DNA of 64,000 nt from Ophthalmolycus amberensis (lineage: Eukaryota > Chordata > Actinopteri > Perciformes > Zoarcidae): the NCBI GenBank assembly GCA_024529925.1, contig JAFEUB010001790.1, positions 258,501-322,500 on the forward strand, given 5' to 3'. Each line of letters begins with the position of its first letter. Position 1 is the first letter of the stretch. Under the pieces are notes generated by a model. It did no database searches. It saw nothing but the letters and a program-made list of their open reading frames with translations, and was not told the origin of the DNA. Shown here piece by piece: positions 11,561-23,230 of the stretch. The position numbers and the translations under genes are program-made.

Positions 11561-11731
11561 GGAAAGGTCTGTGGGGCAGGCAGGCTCTGCACCCTAAGCA
11601 CCAGGGCAGGCTATCCCCACCAGGGACAACCATTGTACAAACACACTAAATCACTGGATGAAAAGAGTTTAGACTGCATCCACACACTCTTGTCACGGCG
11701 CACAAAAGCATTGCTACATCAAGATAATCCG

Positions 11732-11799
11732 CCAATCACGGCACAGTAGCACTAGCCAATCACGGCACAGTAGCACTAGCCAATCACGGCACAGTAGGA
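11732..11799 (+). repeat. 24-bp tandem repeat carrying three CCAAT boxes
   Basis: The unit CCAATCACGGCACAGTAGCA + CTAG starts at 11732, 11756 and 11780. Each unit begins with CCAAT, the NF-Y core, at a constant 24-bp spacing. No TATA box or gene start was recognised downstream, so a promoter role is not established. Confidence 0.85.
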
Positions 11800-13299
11800 C
11801 GGGACAATGTGGAACGCGCTTGGGAGAAAGAAATGGACGTACAGTTTTAGGAGAAGTGAATACCATGTCACATTCAAATAGATTTTTTTTCACCTATAGA
11901 GCACAAAGGTAGGCCTACTACTAAACTCCAAACAAACAGACAACAAATCCTTACCTCTGTTATTTTACAAGGAGTTCAGTATGATCTACTTTTGTGGTTG
12001 ATGAGGTACGTTTGTGTTCATCGTGACATCTCAAACCATAAACTGCCCCCTCCCTTTGGAGCCCATGAACACAACTGCTTGTGACTGTCTCATCATGTTC
12101 CAGTTCAACAAAAATCAACCAATTACTGGTATTGTATCTTCAGTCATTATTTTGCCGCCCGTCCATCCAGTTGATATGATTCTTCTGTTTTGTGGTTAAG
12201 GCTGAACAAATTACTCCCAACCTCTCCATCAATACAATCTTATCTGAGTCATTTTTCCTGCCCTGATGCGGGTCTGATTTCTTATTTTCTTGCTGGCCTG
12301 GGCCACAGGTTTGTGAATAGGGTCAAATGAAACCCAATTGGACAAGTTAATCACACCGTATCTGTGGTTTATCCCACAGGTTGCGGTGAAAATGCTCAGA
12401 CTTATCAATCCCGTCAGTTGGGGTCACCTTCCGCACCCTGATTATGTGCTGCCAAATTCATTGCACCCCACTGTACCTATGCAATTCCATGCACTCAGCA
12501 TTCTGCTGCCATTGATTGGCCGCATGTGACAGTGCTGAAAGTAATGTGGACATTGCTGCTGATCAATAAAAAAATGTATGTGCCTAGAACCTAGGAGGCA
12601 TTCTGTAATGAAATCAATAGCTGTGCTTGGCTTGTGGCATTAAGATCATTGGCCAGGCTGTTATTTAGTCATTGTTGTCCTACACCAGCAGCACAACCTG
12701 GCTACCATAAGAAATCAATGGCAGCGTATCACAGCCAGCATCCCAATTACTGGCAGGGCTGGCGAGGAATCAATGCAGCATTTTTGCCATTACCACTCCT
12801 TGTGGGAAATCACGGGACATTATTTTTCTTGGGGAATCTGATGCATAAAGGATGACGCCTGGCTGCTGATATTTAAGATCCATCTGAGGCTCTTGGCTAC
12901 ATTTCATTTGGGCGGGGCTCAGATTGGAATACTGCAGCAGAGTGCGAGTAAAGCAGGGAGGGAGTAAAAACTCATATTTTGTAGCCAGCCATTGACATGA
13001 TATGTGATCATAATGTATTGACCACCGGCAGCTCCTGACAAGAAAAAGAATCAATTTCAAATAGTAAGCTGGTTGCTGCAGAGAAAGGAGACAGGCTTTG
13101 TCAAGCACAAGGTTTGTGGGAATGTGTACAAGTATGCATTAAACTTCCGTTGGGACATTCTTAATCAATATTAGAGATATTATTAAAAATGTTATTCTTC
13201 TTGATTTGCTTACCCATCCAGCCACCCTGATGGTGCAACATGATTTCATCCCTACTCTCTATATTCTCCCGCTTGGGCAGCTGCCGGTGGCAGGCCTAT
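11800..13299. other. Intergenic DNA, single-copy looking
   Basis: No coding exon recognised. The segment 12320-12960 is free of recognisable repeats and rich in short TAAT, GATTGG, CAAAT and ATCAAT words, a texture often seen in vertebrate conserved non-coding elements. This is an impression, not a measurement. Confidence 0.3.
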
Positions 13300-13730
13300 G
13301 CATAGTATCGTGACGCAGCAGGTTCACGTGTGGTTGACGGTGTAGCACGAGGTTGGTGGTGGGAAACACACAAGACACGAATGCCGGTCTCTGAGTGAAA
13401 GTCCTGTTTGTTTGACCAAGAATACACAAGAGTATACATGGCTGAACCAAAAATATGTTTCATATCAATATTACATGTTGCTTTTATCAACTAATGTTGT
13501 GACATCTCAAGGCTCTTTTTCAGTTGTGTAACTGCGTTCAGGGATTAGGATTAGGCAACAAACCACTTGGTTAGGTTTAGTAAAAGATCATGTTGGGTTG
13601 AGTTAAATAAGTACAACATGACTTTTGGTCCCAAACAGATTATTGGGTGAAAAGTCACATGTTGACCCATCCATCCACCCGACTTCCTCCCTACGCCGAT
13701 ACAAACATACATTCCCTTGAAACGTCAATG
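13300..13730. repeat. Dispersed repeat family R, copy
   Basis: It contains GGCAACAAACCACTTGGTTA + GGTTTAG, the reverse of the CCTAACCAAGTAGTTTGTTG block at 44880-44990, and GACCCATCCATCCACC near 13665, matching in reverse the GGATGGATGGGTTAG block at 44750. Class unknown. Confidence 0.5.
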
Positions 13731-13944
13731 GAAATAATAATAATGACAAAAATAATAATTACAATTATTATAATTATTATTATTATATAGCTCCAAATGT
13801 TCTAAAACAATCCAAGTCCTGGAGAATAACATGGTTGGTATGCAAAAAATGTCTTTAGAAATGAAATAACATATTAATGTTTTTACGATGTGAACTGTTG
13901 TACCGAGCTCCTTTATCCGGAGGTTTGTTAGTTATCTGCTACGT

Positions 13945-15126
13945 CAGGGGTGTCGAACTCATTTCCACTCCGGGCCACATCAGCATCACGGTCGCCCTCA
14001 AAGGACCGGTTGTAACTGTAAGACTGTATAACTAACTTCTCCCTAACATATTGTTAAATAACTCTCTCTGCATTTGATTATTGTTTATTCAAGTGTAAAA
14101 ATATTGTACATGCAGTTAAATAAATGAAAAATGATATTTAAACACATTTCTGTTACTATAACATAAATCATTTTAATTGAGGGTTAAGAAACCCACATTA
14201 CTCTATCAAAGATCAAACTATTAAAGAAAATAACAAAGACAAATATCAAACACAAGTTATTACATTAACTTTGTTCAAAGCTATTTGTGTCACCTCTCTG
14301 CATCACTAATGTTCCTCCCTGTCATCGTCCTGTGCATGGCAGCTACATCCAAGAGCTCCTCACTGAGAGTCAGGTCTGATAAACATGGATCGATGCGCTG
14401 TATTCGTGTTGTCTGTGCTTTCATCAACAGATAATGAAGAAGACGAGTACCTGCTCGTCTAGCTGTGTTGTTAGATTGCTGCTAGTTCATGAACTCGGTC
14501 TGCAATGGTGTTTCTTCACAAACTGTTTGTAAAAGTCTGTATCTGGTCGGAGCACTGCTCACATACCTTTAGCATGCACTGGGCTGTAGCTTTTGTAAAT
14601 ATATTCTGCTGTGATTGCAGTCTGCCTTTTAATTCTTGGACAATTTGATGTTTTTCTTGGAGGCTAAATTTAGCTCCGTGTTTGGTGTCAAAATGCCGAC
14701 GTGAATTGTATCCTTCATCACCGACACTGCCTCATAACACAGAAGACAGACCCGTTTTTCTCCTTGAAGCACAAACATGTATTCGCTTTCCCATCTTTCA
14801 TTACATTTTCTTGCCTCTGCATCAATTTTTCTCTTCGTGGACATTTTGGGATTATTTGTCGATCTTTTTCAATCGTTGGAAAACTGCTTTTCGGGCTGTT
14901 GCCTCTCCTGTCCACCTGTTGTGATAGTTTTAATGTCGGTACACAGACAACATGCTATCTCATCATTTCAACTTTCTATCTCATAATTTTGACCATGGGG
15001 ATACTTTTATTTTCAAGTCTAACTTTTAATTATTTTTCTCTCTTTTATTTTGCTGGCGGATTCGCGGGCCACATAAAATGACATGGCGGGCCGGATTCGG
15101 CCCGCGGGCCTTGAGTTTGACACCTG
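13945..15126 (-). mobile_element. hAT element, family B, copy 2 (left flank of MGST1 array)
   Basis: Both ends are present: CAGGGGTGTCGAACTCATT at the left and, inverted, CAGGTGTCAAACTCAAGG at the right. It contains the family-B transposase start on the minus strand. The duplicated MGST1 unit begins at about 15113, inside the last 14 bp of this element, so its right terminus is carried along at the start of every unit. No clean 8-bp target duplication was found (tgctacgt and tgtgccac), which fits rearrangement at this end. Confidence 0.85.
14629..14844 (-). pseudogene. hAT transposase N-terminus, frameshifted
   Basis: The same MSTKRKIDAEARKCNE start as at 5285, with the Cys pair in VCLLCYEA. 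After VSVMKD the frame shifts: the His pair (RRHFDTKH in the other copy) is out of frame here. The frame ends within about 25 residues. The lesion differs in position from that of the copy at 5285, so the two copies decayed independently. Confidence 0.65.
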
Positions 15127-16324
15127 TGTGCCACGTGGTGAAAGTTCAGGATGCATTCAGGCACAGCATTGAGTGTAGGTCACCTGCATTTCGTCAGCGC
15201 TAAGAGCCCAACACACAAAAGAAAAACACGAAGCGTAAAAACATGCTTCGGGTTTACGCTTGTGTATCGGGTGAGAGGAACACAAGCTCGTGTAGAATAA
15301 AACAGAATCTGTTCTGTCAGATACGCATTAGACAGACAACCGAAAAAACCCCGCAGCTGAGGCAACTCCTGCACAGGAAAGCCTTTGCAGCACAGAACAG
15401 AGAAGGATTGAGAGGGATTGAGAAAGCTAACATCATCTGTGAGCGTGTCACCTGTCATTAGCATCATGCCTTCACATGTATCAGCATGTCAAATCATGGA
15501 AAACATGCCCTGGGCCAAACAGACGCAGTATCAACATTCTGTTTGTCTTCGGCAGCCGCTGCTCACTCACGGCTCCACACATCAGACTGTAACTCCCCTC
15601 ACTCACGGGTACGCGCCCTCCCAGTGAAGGGACTGCACTGGGTTTATAGGGATGTGACGGGAAGAGGGACTGGTGAACGGGGAGGCAGTGGTATCCACCG
15701 GGGGGGGGGGAGGGAAATGAGTGAGCATGGACTTTATCTGTGGTTATTAAATCACTTGTTTCAGCTCTATTCTCTCTGGTAACATCATTGTTGGTCAGTG
15801 AATTCATGTGTTTTGGGCTCTTAGGTTTATTATCTGTGTCTTTTTTATTTCAGATGTGAGTGGGTACGTTTGCTCCATATGCGAGGTTCTGTTTTTAAGC
15901 TTCCCGTGGGAAGAATTCACCGATACGAGTCTATCAAGTCTTGTTAAAGACTCTGGTCTCTCTGGCAACTATTCCCTTTTTGGAGCTCGTCCTGTGATTT
16001 GACTTTTTCAACTCACATAATAATAGTCCTGCTCTGCTTTCTCTTTCCTCCCAAAATTTCTCCCAAAACAGTTGCTTCTGATCTGTAGTTTTAGCTCATA
16101 AAGCTGATTAATTACCTGACTTATCACCAGGCTATCTTTTAGTTTGAGCAGTTCCACGGTCTGATTTTGGCTGCTGTGATATAAAACTGAACTTCACTGC
16201 AGAAGTCTGAACCTTCAGCCAACTTCTATATTATTATTTTTTCTTCTGACTTTATTTTCATAGTAGAATTACACAAAGAAACGCTGTCATTCTCTCTTTT
16301 AGTCAACATTGAGGACACGGTCGG

Positions 16325-18246
16325 TATTTATGGCTTTCACCACCTATGCAGCTATTGTCATTCTGAAGATGTTGCTGATGGCACCTATGACAGCGTTCTT
16401 CCGCTTCTCCAGGGGGGTAGGTCATGTGTTTCACATTCGTTCTCATGAGAGGTGATAGGTACCTTTCTCCAAAGGTCATGTACGAAGCCAAAGGCACAAC
16501 CCAGGTTGTAAAAGAGAAAAGCATCAACTTAATAAGGAATCTCCTCATACATGTCAACATTATAATATGGAACTTTTCAAGCTAACTTCTGCTCAGGGTG
16601 AACACTCATTTAGGCTTTCTCTCATTCAGGCTTTCGCGAATGAGGAAGACGTGGCCTTAAAGCCTTCAGAGGAGAGGAAGAAGCTGCTCAGAAGCCACCC
16701 GGATGTAGAGCGAGTTCGAAGGTGAGATGATTGATCCCTTACACATGAAGTTATGATTCACACACTGGTGTTTTATCAGGAAATAGAATCCACAAAACAT
16801 AAATACAGGCTCACCGAGATCCTGGTTCACTTAATCACAGCAAGCTAAATCATAACGTAATATAATAAAAGGACAAGAATAGTAAATATTACAGACTAAT
16901 AATACAAATCCTACGGTTATGAGTGCGACACCGTGCCTCTCACCCAGCGCATGCTCGGCTCCAGAACCCCTGAAACAAATACTGGATATGCAGGTCTAGA
17001 AAACTGCAGTACCTCAAACACTTTGCACTCATGAAATAAACTCACAGAACACTGATAGGGTGAAGATAAGAAAAGATACAGTTAATTATTATACTGCTCC
17101 AAGGACAAGGGAACCACATATGATTAGCTCTCTGTGCTGCATGCGAGATGGTCAATTATCCAAACCAGGGGTCTCAATGTGTTTCAGGCCAAGGACCCCC
17201 AAAGAGATGGAGCAGGGACCCCTGACTATATATATTGTATAAGATTGTCTTTTATATTAAATGGGCCTAGTGCCATGCATAACCATACCTCTTTATTGTG
17301 CATTCAATACTAAGCTATTCAAATAAGACACAGGTTCATATGTTCATGTTGTTATTTTAAACATGTGCAAGGTACAGTGAGTAGGGAGGCCGTGCCACTG
17401 ACATTTATAAACATACCATGTCAGCTGATACCAATGCCAATATCAACATTGTCTGTCAATTGCATGATAATCATCATACAAGCTATTCAAACTGATGTTT
17501 CTATTTTAAACATACGGTAAATGTGGAAACGAGAATGAGTGATGGCCTGTTAGTGCCACTGCCATGCATAAACATACCTGTTATCTTTCATACAATCTCT
17601 CGGTCAATCACGGGAACCTGACAGAGCCAGCATGTAACTTGCGGCCTCGTGATTGGCACAGCAGCGATAGAGGCGGGGCCTCCTCTTTGTGTGCAGGAGG
17701 CTTGGCGGGACAGGTCCAGGCTAGTCTCGTGCTGTGAGTGAACTGGTGCCCAGCTTGAGAGAGCTCCTGTGTGTCGCTGAATGTGTGCATCTCTGACTGA
17801 AAGATAACGTCTTCATTCGCTACAATATGTTGGATTCATGTTAATGTGTATTTAAAGACATTTAAATGTGTGGAAAAAGAGAAGAAAAAAAGAATAATTG
17901 TCTAATCAACCACAAATTTCACGACCCCCCTGTTGAAGACCTCTGATCCAAACAATGATGGATACTGATTGATAGACATTCCCTGTGTCCGTTCTCTAGA
18001 TGTCACCAGAACGACCTGGAGAACATCGTTCCCTTCGTGCTGGTCGGCCTGCTCTACGCTCTGACTGGACCTGAGCTCTCAGCCGCTCTGCTTCACTTCC
18101 GCGTCTTTGCCGGCAGTCGGATCTTCCACACCATCGCCTACATCGGCGCTCTTCCTCAGCCCAGCAGGGCACTGTCCTGGGTGATTGGCCTTCTTGTCAC
18201 CGTCTCCATGTCTTACAGGGTGCTCAACAAAGTTCTAGTCCTTTAG
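16325..18246 (+). pseudogene. mgst1: MGST1 copy 1, 5'-deleted (probable pseudogene)
   Basis: Three exon segments are recognisable: 16325-16416 (truncated exon 2), 16630-16721 (exon 3) and 18000-18246 (exon 4, ending TAG). Splice sites match copies 2 and 3. A 769-bp deletion fuses upstream DNA to codon 9 of the normal frame, removing the promoter region, exon 1, the exon-2 acceptor and the usual ATG. An internal ATG (16330, Met11 of the intact copies) could start a 141-residue protein if a transcript arose from elsewhere. Downstream exons keep an open frame, with one change near the C-terminus (Asn instead of Ser in RVLxKVLVL). The open frame suggests the loss is recent. Calling it a pseudogene is inference from the missing 5' parts. 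Confidence 0.85.
17166..17945 (+). mobile_element. hAT element E in MGST1 intron 3, unit 1
   Basis: 780 bp, with ends CAGGGGTCTCAATGTG and, inverted, CAGAGGTCTTCAACAGG. It is flanked by a perfect 8-bp duplication ATCCAAAC (17158-17165 and 17946-17953). No transposase. It lies wholly inside intron 3. Its presence at the same site in all three units means it inserted before the triplication. A related copy lies at 42523-43164. Confidence 0.92.
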
Positions 18247-18401
18247 AGACGATGGTCCAGCAGCTTCTTCACAAGCTCACATTCCTACATGAAGCCTACT
18301 TCACTCTTGCTGCAGCTATCTATGAGCTTAATTATTAAACATAATTTTCACTTCATCTTTGCATTCCCTCGAACTATTGTCTCGGATGAAAATGTGTTTT
18401 T

Positions 18402-18407
18402 AATAAA
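18402..18407 (+). promoter_or_regulatory. Polyadenylation signal of MGST1 copy 1
   Basis: AATAAA about 155 bp after the stop codon; the same signal follows copies 2 and 3. Confidence 0.7.
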
Positions 18408-18860
18408 CTTTTCCACTAGCTTCATGTCTGTGTAATAACTTCTCAAGGTGATAAAACTCAAATGCAACTATGAATTATTTAAAGTACAGGCGTTAAATCT
18501 GGCAGTGGCAAAGAAGGTCATTCATATCAAATGTTTTAAAAGTAAGATCCACCCAGTTCCTTAAAACACAACAGCCTGTCTTATGCAATATTCAGATGTT
18601 AATGTGACTTTGAATGTAGCCAGCAAACATAAGAATTATTTCAATATATTCACTTTGAAGCGGTTGAAAGGTGCGGGTACCAGTGTATAATATATCTCAG
18701 GCTGTCATTGACACCTAACAGGAAGTGTTATTTCAGGTCAGGTCCCACAGATTAGACAACCTCAGGATACATTCCACACATTCTGATCTTTGGTCTAGTT
18801 TTTGCTTTTCACGATGACTGTGCAAAAAACCAAAGGGGAGATGCACATGCTGCACACTAT

Positions 18861-18952
18861 GGTAGATGGTCTGTACTTGTATATTCCTTTTCTAGTCTTT
18901 TGACCACTCAAAGTGCTTTAACACTACATGTCATCAGTCACCCATTCAAACC
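18861..18952 (-). mobile_element. tRNA-type SINE tail, unit 1
   Basis: Reverse complement of the SINE tail at 8003-8104: CTGTACTTGTATATTCC, TTCTAGTCTTTTGACCAC, CAAAGTGCTTTAACACTAC. The tRNA-like head is absent. Confidence 0.6.
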
Positions 18953-19254
18953 CTGAATGTAATGTAAACCGTGTAATGCTCTGTGAGTAAGACGGATCAT
19001 TTTAAAGTGGCACCTACACGCCACAGGGAGCCAGTGAAGAGATCTGAGCATGTGGCTCGTCATTCTGGATTAACCGCAGACTGTCAAGAGCAGACAGACT
19101 GAGTGAGGACATACGTGTTTCAGTGGGCAGTGCAAGAAATGATAAAGATAAAAAGCGACAAAGACCACATAGGGAAGAGGTTGGGTTGGATGGGTCAAAC
19201 AAACATTGGACTTAGAGACCACTGTGAGTGTCCTGTGTGAAACCAAAAGTCATT

Positions 19255-19400
19255 TATAAATGATTATTACATTTGTAGGGGAACACACAAAAACTATCAA
19301 ATAACTTTTAATTAGGCAACAACGTCAACGTTGACTTCTCGTTTCACAAACGAACAGCGGTCTCCTGGCTGAAAGATCACTGGTAGTTACACCTACCCCC
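19255..19400. repeat. Dispersed repeat family R fragment, unit 1
   Basis: Contains GGGGAACACACAAAAACTAT, the exact 12-bp palindrome GTCAACGTTGAC (19325-19336) and CTCCTGGCTGAAAG. The same blocks occur in a different order at 9290-9800. Identical copies lie 7381 bp further on in unit 2 and a further 7382 bp on in unit 3. Confidence 0.5.
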
Positions 19401-19891
19401 CCTCCCCCCCTCCCTGCCCGTGGTGTGTTTTAGAGGTCTACTACCTCATTAATGATTTTGTGGATAACCAAGGAAATAATTTGATTGGGATATACAGTAT
19501 ATACAGATTCTGGCACATTATGTGGTGTAGTTTTTGTTACGAATGCTGGATGAGACCAGCCGGAATGAGGATATTAAAATCATTATGGTGTTAAATGTGA
19601 ACAATGTACTGTGCTGTCCAAAAGCGCTGATGGTAATTGTATTCCCTTGTATTAATAAGGTTAACTAATTCCCATCACCATGAAACTCCCCCAGCTCATT
19701 ACTAATATTACAACTTTTTAAGCTTTTTTCCAGCTATGAATGACTGTGTACAAACCCTCTGTGTTAACCTGAGTATAGAGAGGAATGAAACAGGAACGTT
19801 TGGTGTATGTATGAGCTGCTGAAGTGGAGATTTCTGGATCAGTCTGAACAATCTTTCTCCGCTGGCCGTCTCTGATGAACACTTAATCAGT

Positions 19892-21215
19892 CATCCTGCA
19901 CTATTACCACCATTCTGCACTATTAACACCATTCTGCACTATTACCACCATTCTGCACTATTACCACTATTCTGCACTATTACCACCATCCTGCACTATT
20001 ACCACCATTCTGCACTATTACCACCATTCTGCACTGTTACCACCATTCTGCACTATTACCACCATTCTGCACTATTACCACCATTCTGCACTATTAACAC
20101 CATTCTGCACTATTACCACCATTCTGCACTATTACCACCATTCTGCACTATTAACACCATTCTGCACTATTACCACCATTCTGCACGATTAACACCATTC
20201 TGCACTATTAACACCATACTGCACTATTACCACCATCCTGCACTATTACCACCATCCTGCACTGTTACCACCATTCTGCACTATTACCACCATTCTGCAC
20301 TATTAACACCATACTGCACTATTACCACCATCCTGCACTATTACCACCATTCTGCACTATTACCACCATTCTGCACTATTAACACCATACTGCACTATTA
20401 CCACCATCCTGCACTATTAACACCATTCTGCACTATTACCACCATACTGCACTGTTACCACCATTCTGCACTATTACCACCATTCTGCACTATTACCACC
20501 ATACTGCACTATGACCACCATCCTGCACTATTACCACCATTCTGCACTATTACCACCATTCTGCACTATTACCACCATTCTGCACTATTACCATCATACT
20601 GCACTATGACCACCATCCTGCACTATTACCACCATTCTGCACTATTACCACCATTCTGCACTATTACCACCATCCTGCACTATTACCACCATTCTGCACT
20701 ATTAACACCATTCTGCACTATTACCACCATACTGCACTGTTACCACCATTCTGCACTATTAACACCATTCTGCACTATTACCACCATACTGCACTATTAC
20801 CACCATCCTGCACTATTACCACCATTCTGCACTATTACCACCATTCTGCACTATTAACACCATTCTGCACTATTACCACCATTCTGCACTATTAACACCA
20901 TTCTGCACTATTACCACCATTCTACACTATTACCACCATTCTGCACTATTACCACCATTCTGCACTATTACCACCATTCTGCACTATTAACACCATTCTG
21001 CACTATTACCACCATTCTGCACTATTAACACCATTCTGCACTATTACCACCATTCTGCACTATTAACACCATTCTGCACTATTACCACCATTCTGCACTA
21101 TTACCACCATTCTGCACTATTACCACCATACTGCACTATGACCACCATCCTGCACTATTACCACCATTCTGCACTATTACCACCATACTGCACTATTAAC
21201 ACCAATCTGCACTAA
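19892..21215 (+). repeat. 19-bp minisatellite array, unit 1 (about 70 copies)
   Basis: The unit is CTGCACTATTACCACCATT with frequent single-base variants (AACACC, CATACTG, CATCCTG, ATGACC, CACTGTTACC). About 1.32 kb, giving roughly 70 units. There are no spacers. The open frame across it (ILHYYHHSALL-type repeats) is a by-product of repetition and not a gene. The array leads straight into a LINE-like 3' end at 21216. Confidence 0.95.
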
Positions 21216-21436
21216 TCCCATTGCCATTGTTGTTGTTCATTATACTCTTGGATATATATTAAAATTTTACATCGCAGTTAAATGTTTATTCTCACCTCTG
21301 TTCTACTTTGTTGTCCTTGTTTTTATTTTCTTTGTTTATTCGTATACGTATATTTACGTTGAGAGCAACGTAAATACCGAGTTAAATTCCTTGTATGCGT
21401 ATCCATACATGGCCAATAAAGCTGATTCTGATTCTG
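21216..21436 (+). mobile_element. Rex1-like LINE 3' UTR and (GATTCT)n tail, unit 1
   Basis: TTGTATGCGTATCCATACAT + GGCCAATAAAG then CTGATTCTGATTCTG is a LINE 3' end with an AATAAA-like signal and a hexamer tail, similar to those at 4590 and 39800. The minisatellite directly before it may be an expanded piece of the same 3' UTR. Confidence 0.6.
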
Positions 21437-23230
21437 AAAACAAACTCATTTAGAGGAAACAGCCTTCAAAGAGATGTTTTGTAAGATGACATACATGTTG
21501 AAGACACTAAGGGGAATAGGGTAAAAACAAGAATTAATAGATACCACCATGAAATGTACCCAGCTGACTACATTCAGAGGATTATTTTTTGTAATACAAG
21601 TTTTCTAAAATGTTGTGTTTAAATATGCAAATGAGGCATTATCCAACGGTAACTTTTGTTGAATTTAGGAGAAATCTACAGATCGAAATACAAATAGACA
21701 AAATGTGTATGTTTCTTGAGTTTGACACCTGTGTGCCACGTGGTGAAAGTTCAGGATGCATTCAGGCACAGCATTGAGTGTAGGTCACCTGCATTTCGTC
21801 AGCGCTAAGAGCCCAACACACAAAAGAAAAACACGAAGCGTAAAAACATGCTTCGGGTTTACGCTTGTGTATCGGGTGAGAGGAACACAAGCTCGTGTAG
21901 AATAAAACAGAATCTGTTCTGTCAGATACGCATTAGACAGACAACCGAAAAAACCCCGCAGCTGAGGCAACTCCTGCACAGGAAAGCCTTTGCAGCACAG
22001 AACAGAGAAGGATTGAGAGGGATTGAGAAAGCTAACATCATCTGTGAGCGTGTCACCTGTCATTAGCATCATGCCTTCACATGTATCAGCATGTCAAATC
22101 ATGGAAAACATGCCCTGGGCCAAACAGACGCAGTATCAACATTCTGTTTGTCTTCGGCAGCCGCTGCTCACTCACGGCTCCACACATCAGACTGTAACTC
22201 CCCTCACTCACGGGTACGCGCCCTCCCAGTGAAGGGACTGCACTGGGTTTATAGGGATGTGACGGGAAGAGGGACTGGTGAACGGGGAGGCAGTGGTATC
22301 CACCGGGGGGGGGGGGAGGGAAATGAGTGAGCATGGACTTTATCTGTGGTTATTAAATCACTTGTTTCAGCTCTATTCTCTCTGGTAACATCATTGTTGG
22401 TCAGTGAATTCATGTGTTTTGGGCTCTTAGGTTTATTATCTGTGTCTTTTTTATTTCAGATGTGAGTGGGTACGTTTGCTCCATATGCGAGGTTCTGTTT
22501 TTAAGCTTCCCGTGGGAAGAATTCACCGATACGAGTCTATCAAGTCTTGTTAAAGACTCTGGTCTCTCTGGCAACTATTCCCTTTTTGGAGCTCGTCCTG
22601 TGATTTGACTTTTTCAACTCACATAATAATAGTCCTGCTCTGCTTTCTCTTTCCTCCCAAAATTTCTCCCAAAACAGTTGCTTCTGATCTGTAGTTTTAG
22701 CTCATAAAGCTGATTAATTACCTGACTTATCACCAGGCTATCTTTTAGTTTGAGCAGTTCCACGGTCTGATTTTGGCTGCTGTGATATAAAACTGAACTT
22801 CACTGCAGAAGTCTGAACCTTCAGCCAACTTCTATATTATTATTTTTTCTTCTGACTTTATTTTCATAGTAGAATTACACAAAGAAACGCTGTCATTCTC
22901 TCTTTTAGTCAACATTGAGGACACGGTCGGATGGGCCTTGTTTAGGTTCAGTGTGAGCTGCACGTGGTGGCCGGTCAATTGATCCGTACATTGTGTGGAT
23001 AATAATCACAGATTAAAACATGTAAACAAGATGAATACAAATACACAGGTCTGTCAAGTTTTACAGCTGATGTACTTCTCTTAAATCTGCAAGTCATTAT
23101 CCTAGAAAACAACTTGTATTTATGCTGGGCATTGGGCTGGTGTTAGTGTTTGTAGTGGAGTGAATGCATGTGGTCCTCATAAGTATAGACAAACAGTAAC
23201 ACTCCCGCATAGAGGAAGTGTTGTGCTGCA

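Larger units (their letters stand above)
15113..21717 (+). repeat. Tandem segmental duplication, unit 1 (6605 bp)
   Basis: First of three head-to-tail units. Relative to unit 2 it lacks 769 bp (between 16324 and 16325), 6 bp after the MGST1 stop (near 18290), and one G of a poly-G run (11 G versus 12). Only a handful of substitutions were seen, for example 16488, 17978 and the Asn codon near 18227. The first ~1.2 kb (15127-16310) upstream of MGST1 holds no recognisable gene; short open frames there are identical in all units and lack support. Confidence 0.95.

Noticed and set aside
15808..16002. 64-codon hydrophobic open frame upstream of MGST1, repeated in each unit
   Set aside because: Its conservation comes only from the recent duplication. 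No family match, splice context or codon signal supports it.
19892..21215. Possible CRISPR array or coding repeat (Tyr/His-rich open frame)
   Set aside because: The 19-bp units are contiguous with no spacers, in a vertebrate genome. The open frame exists only because 19-bp repeats without stops cycle through phases, and it lacks any support.
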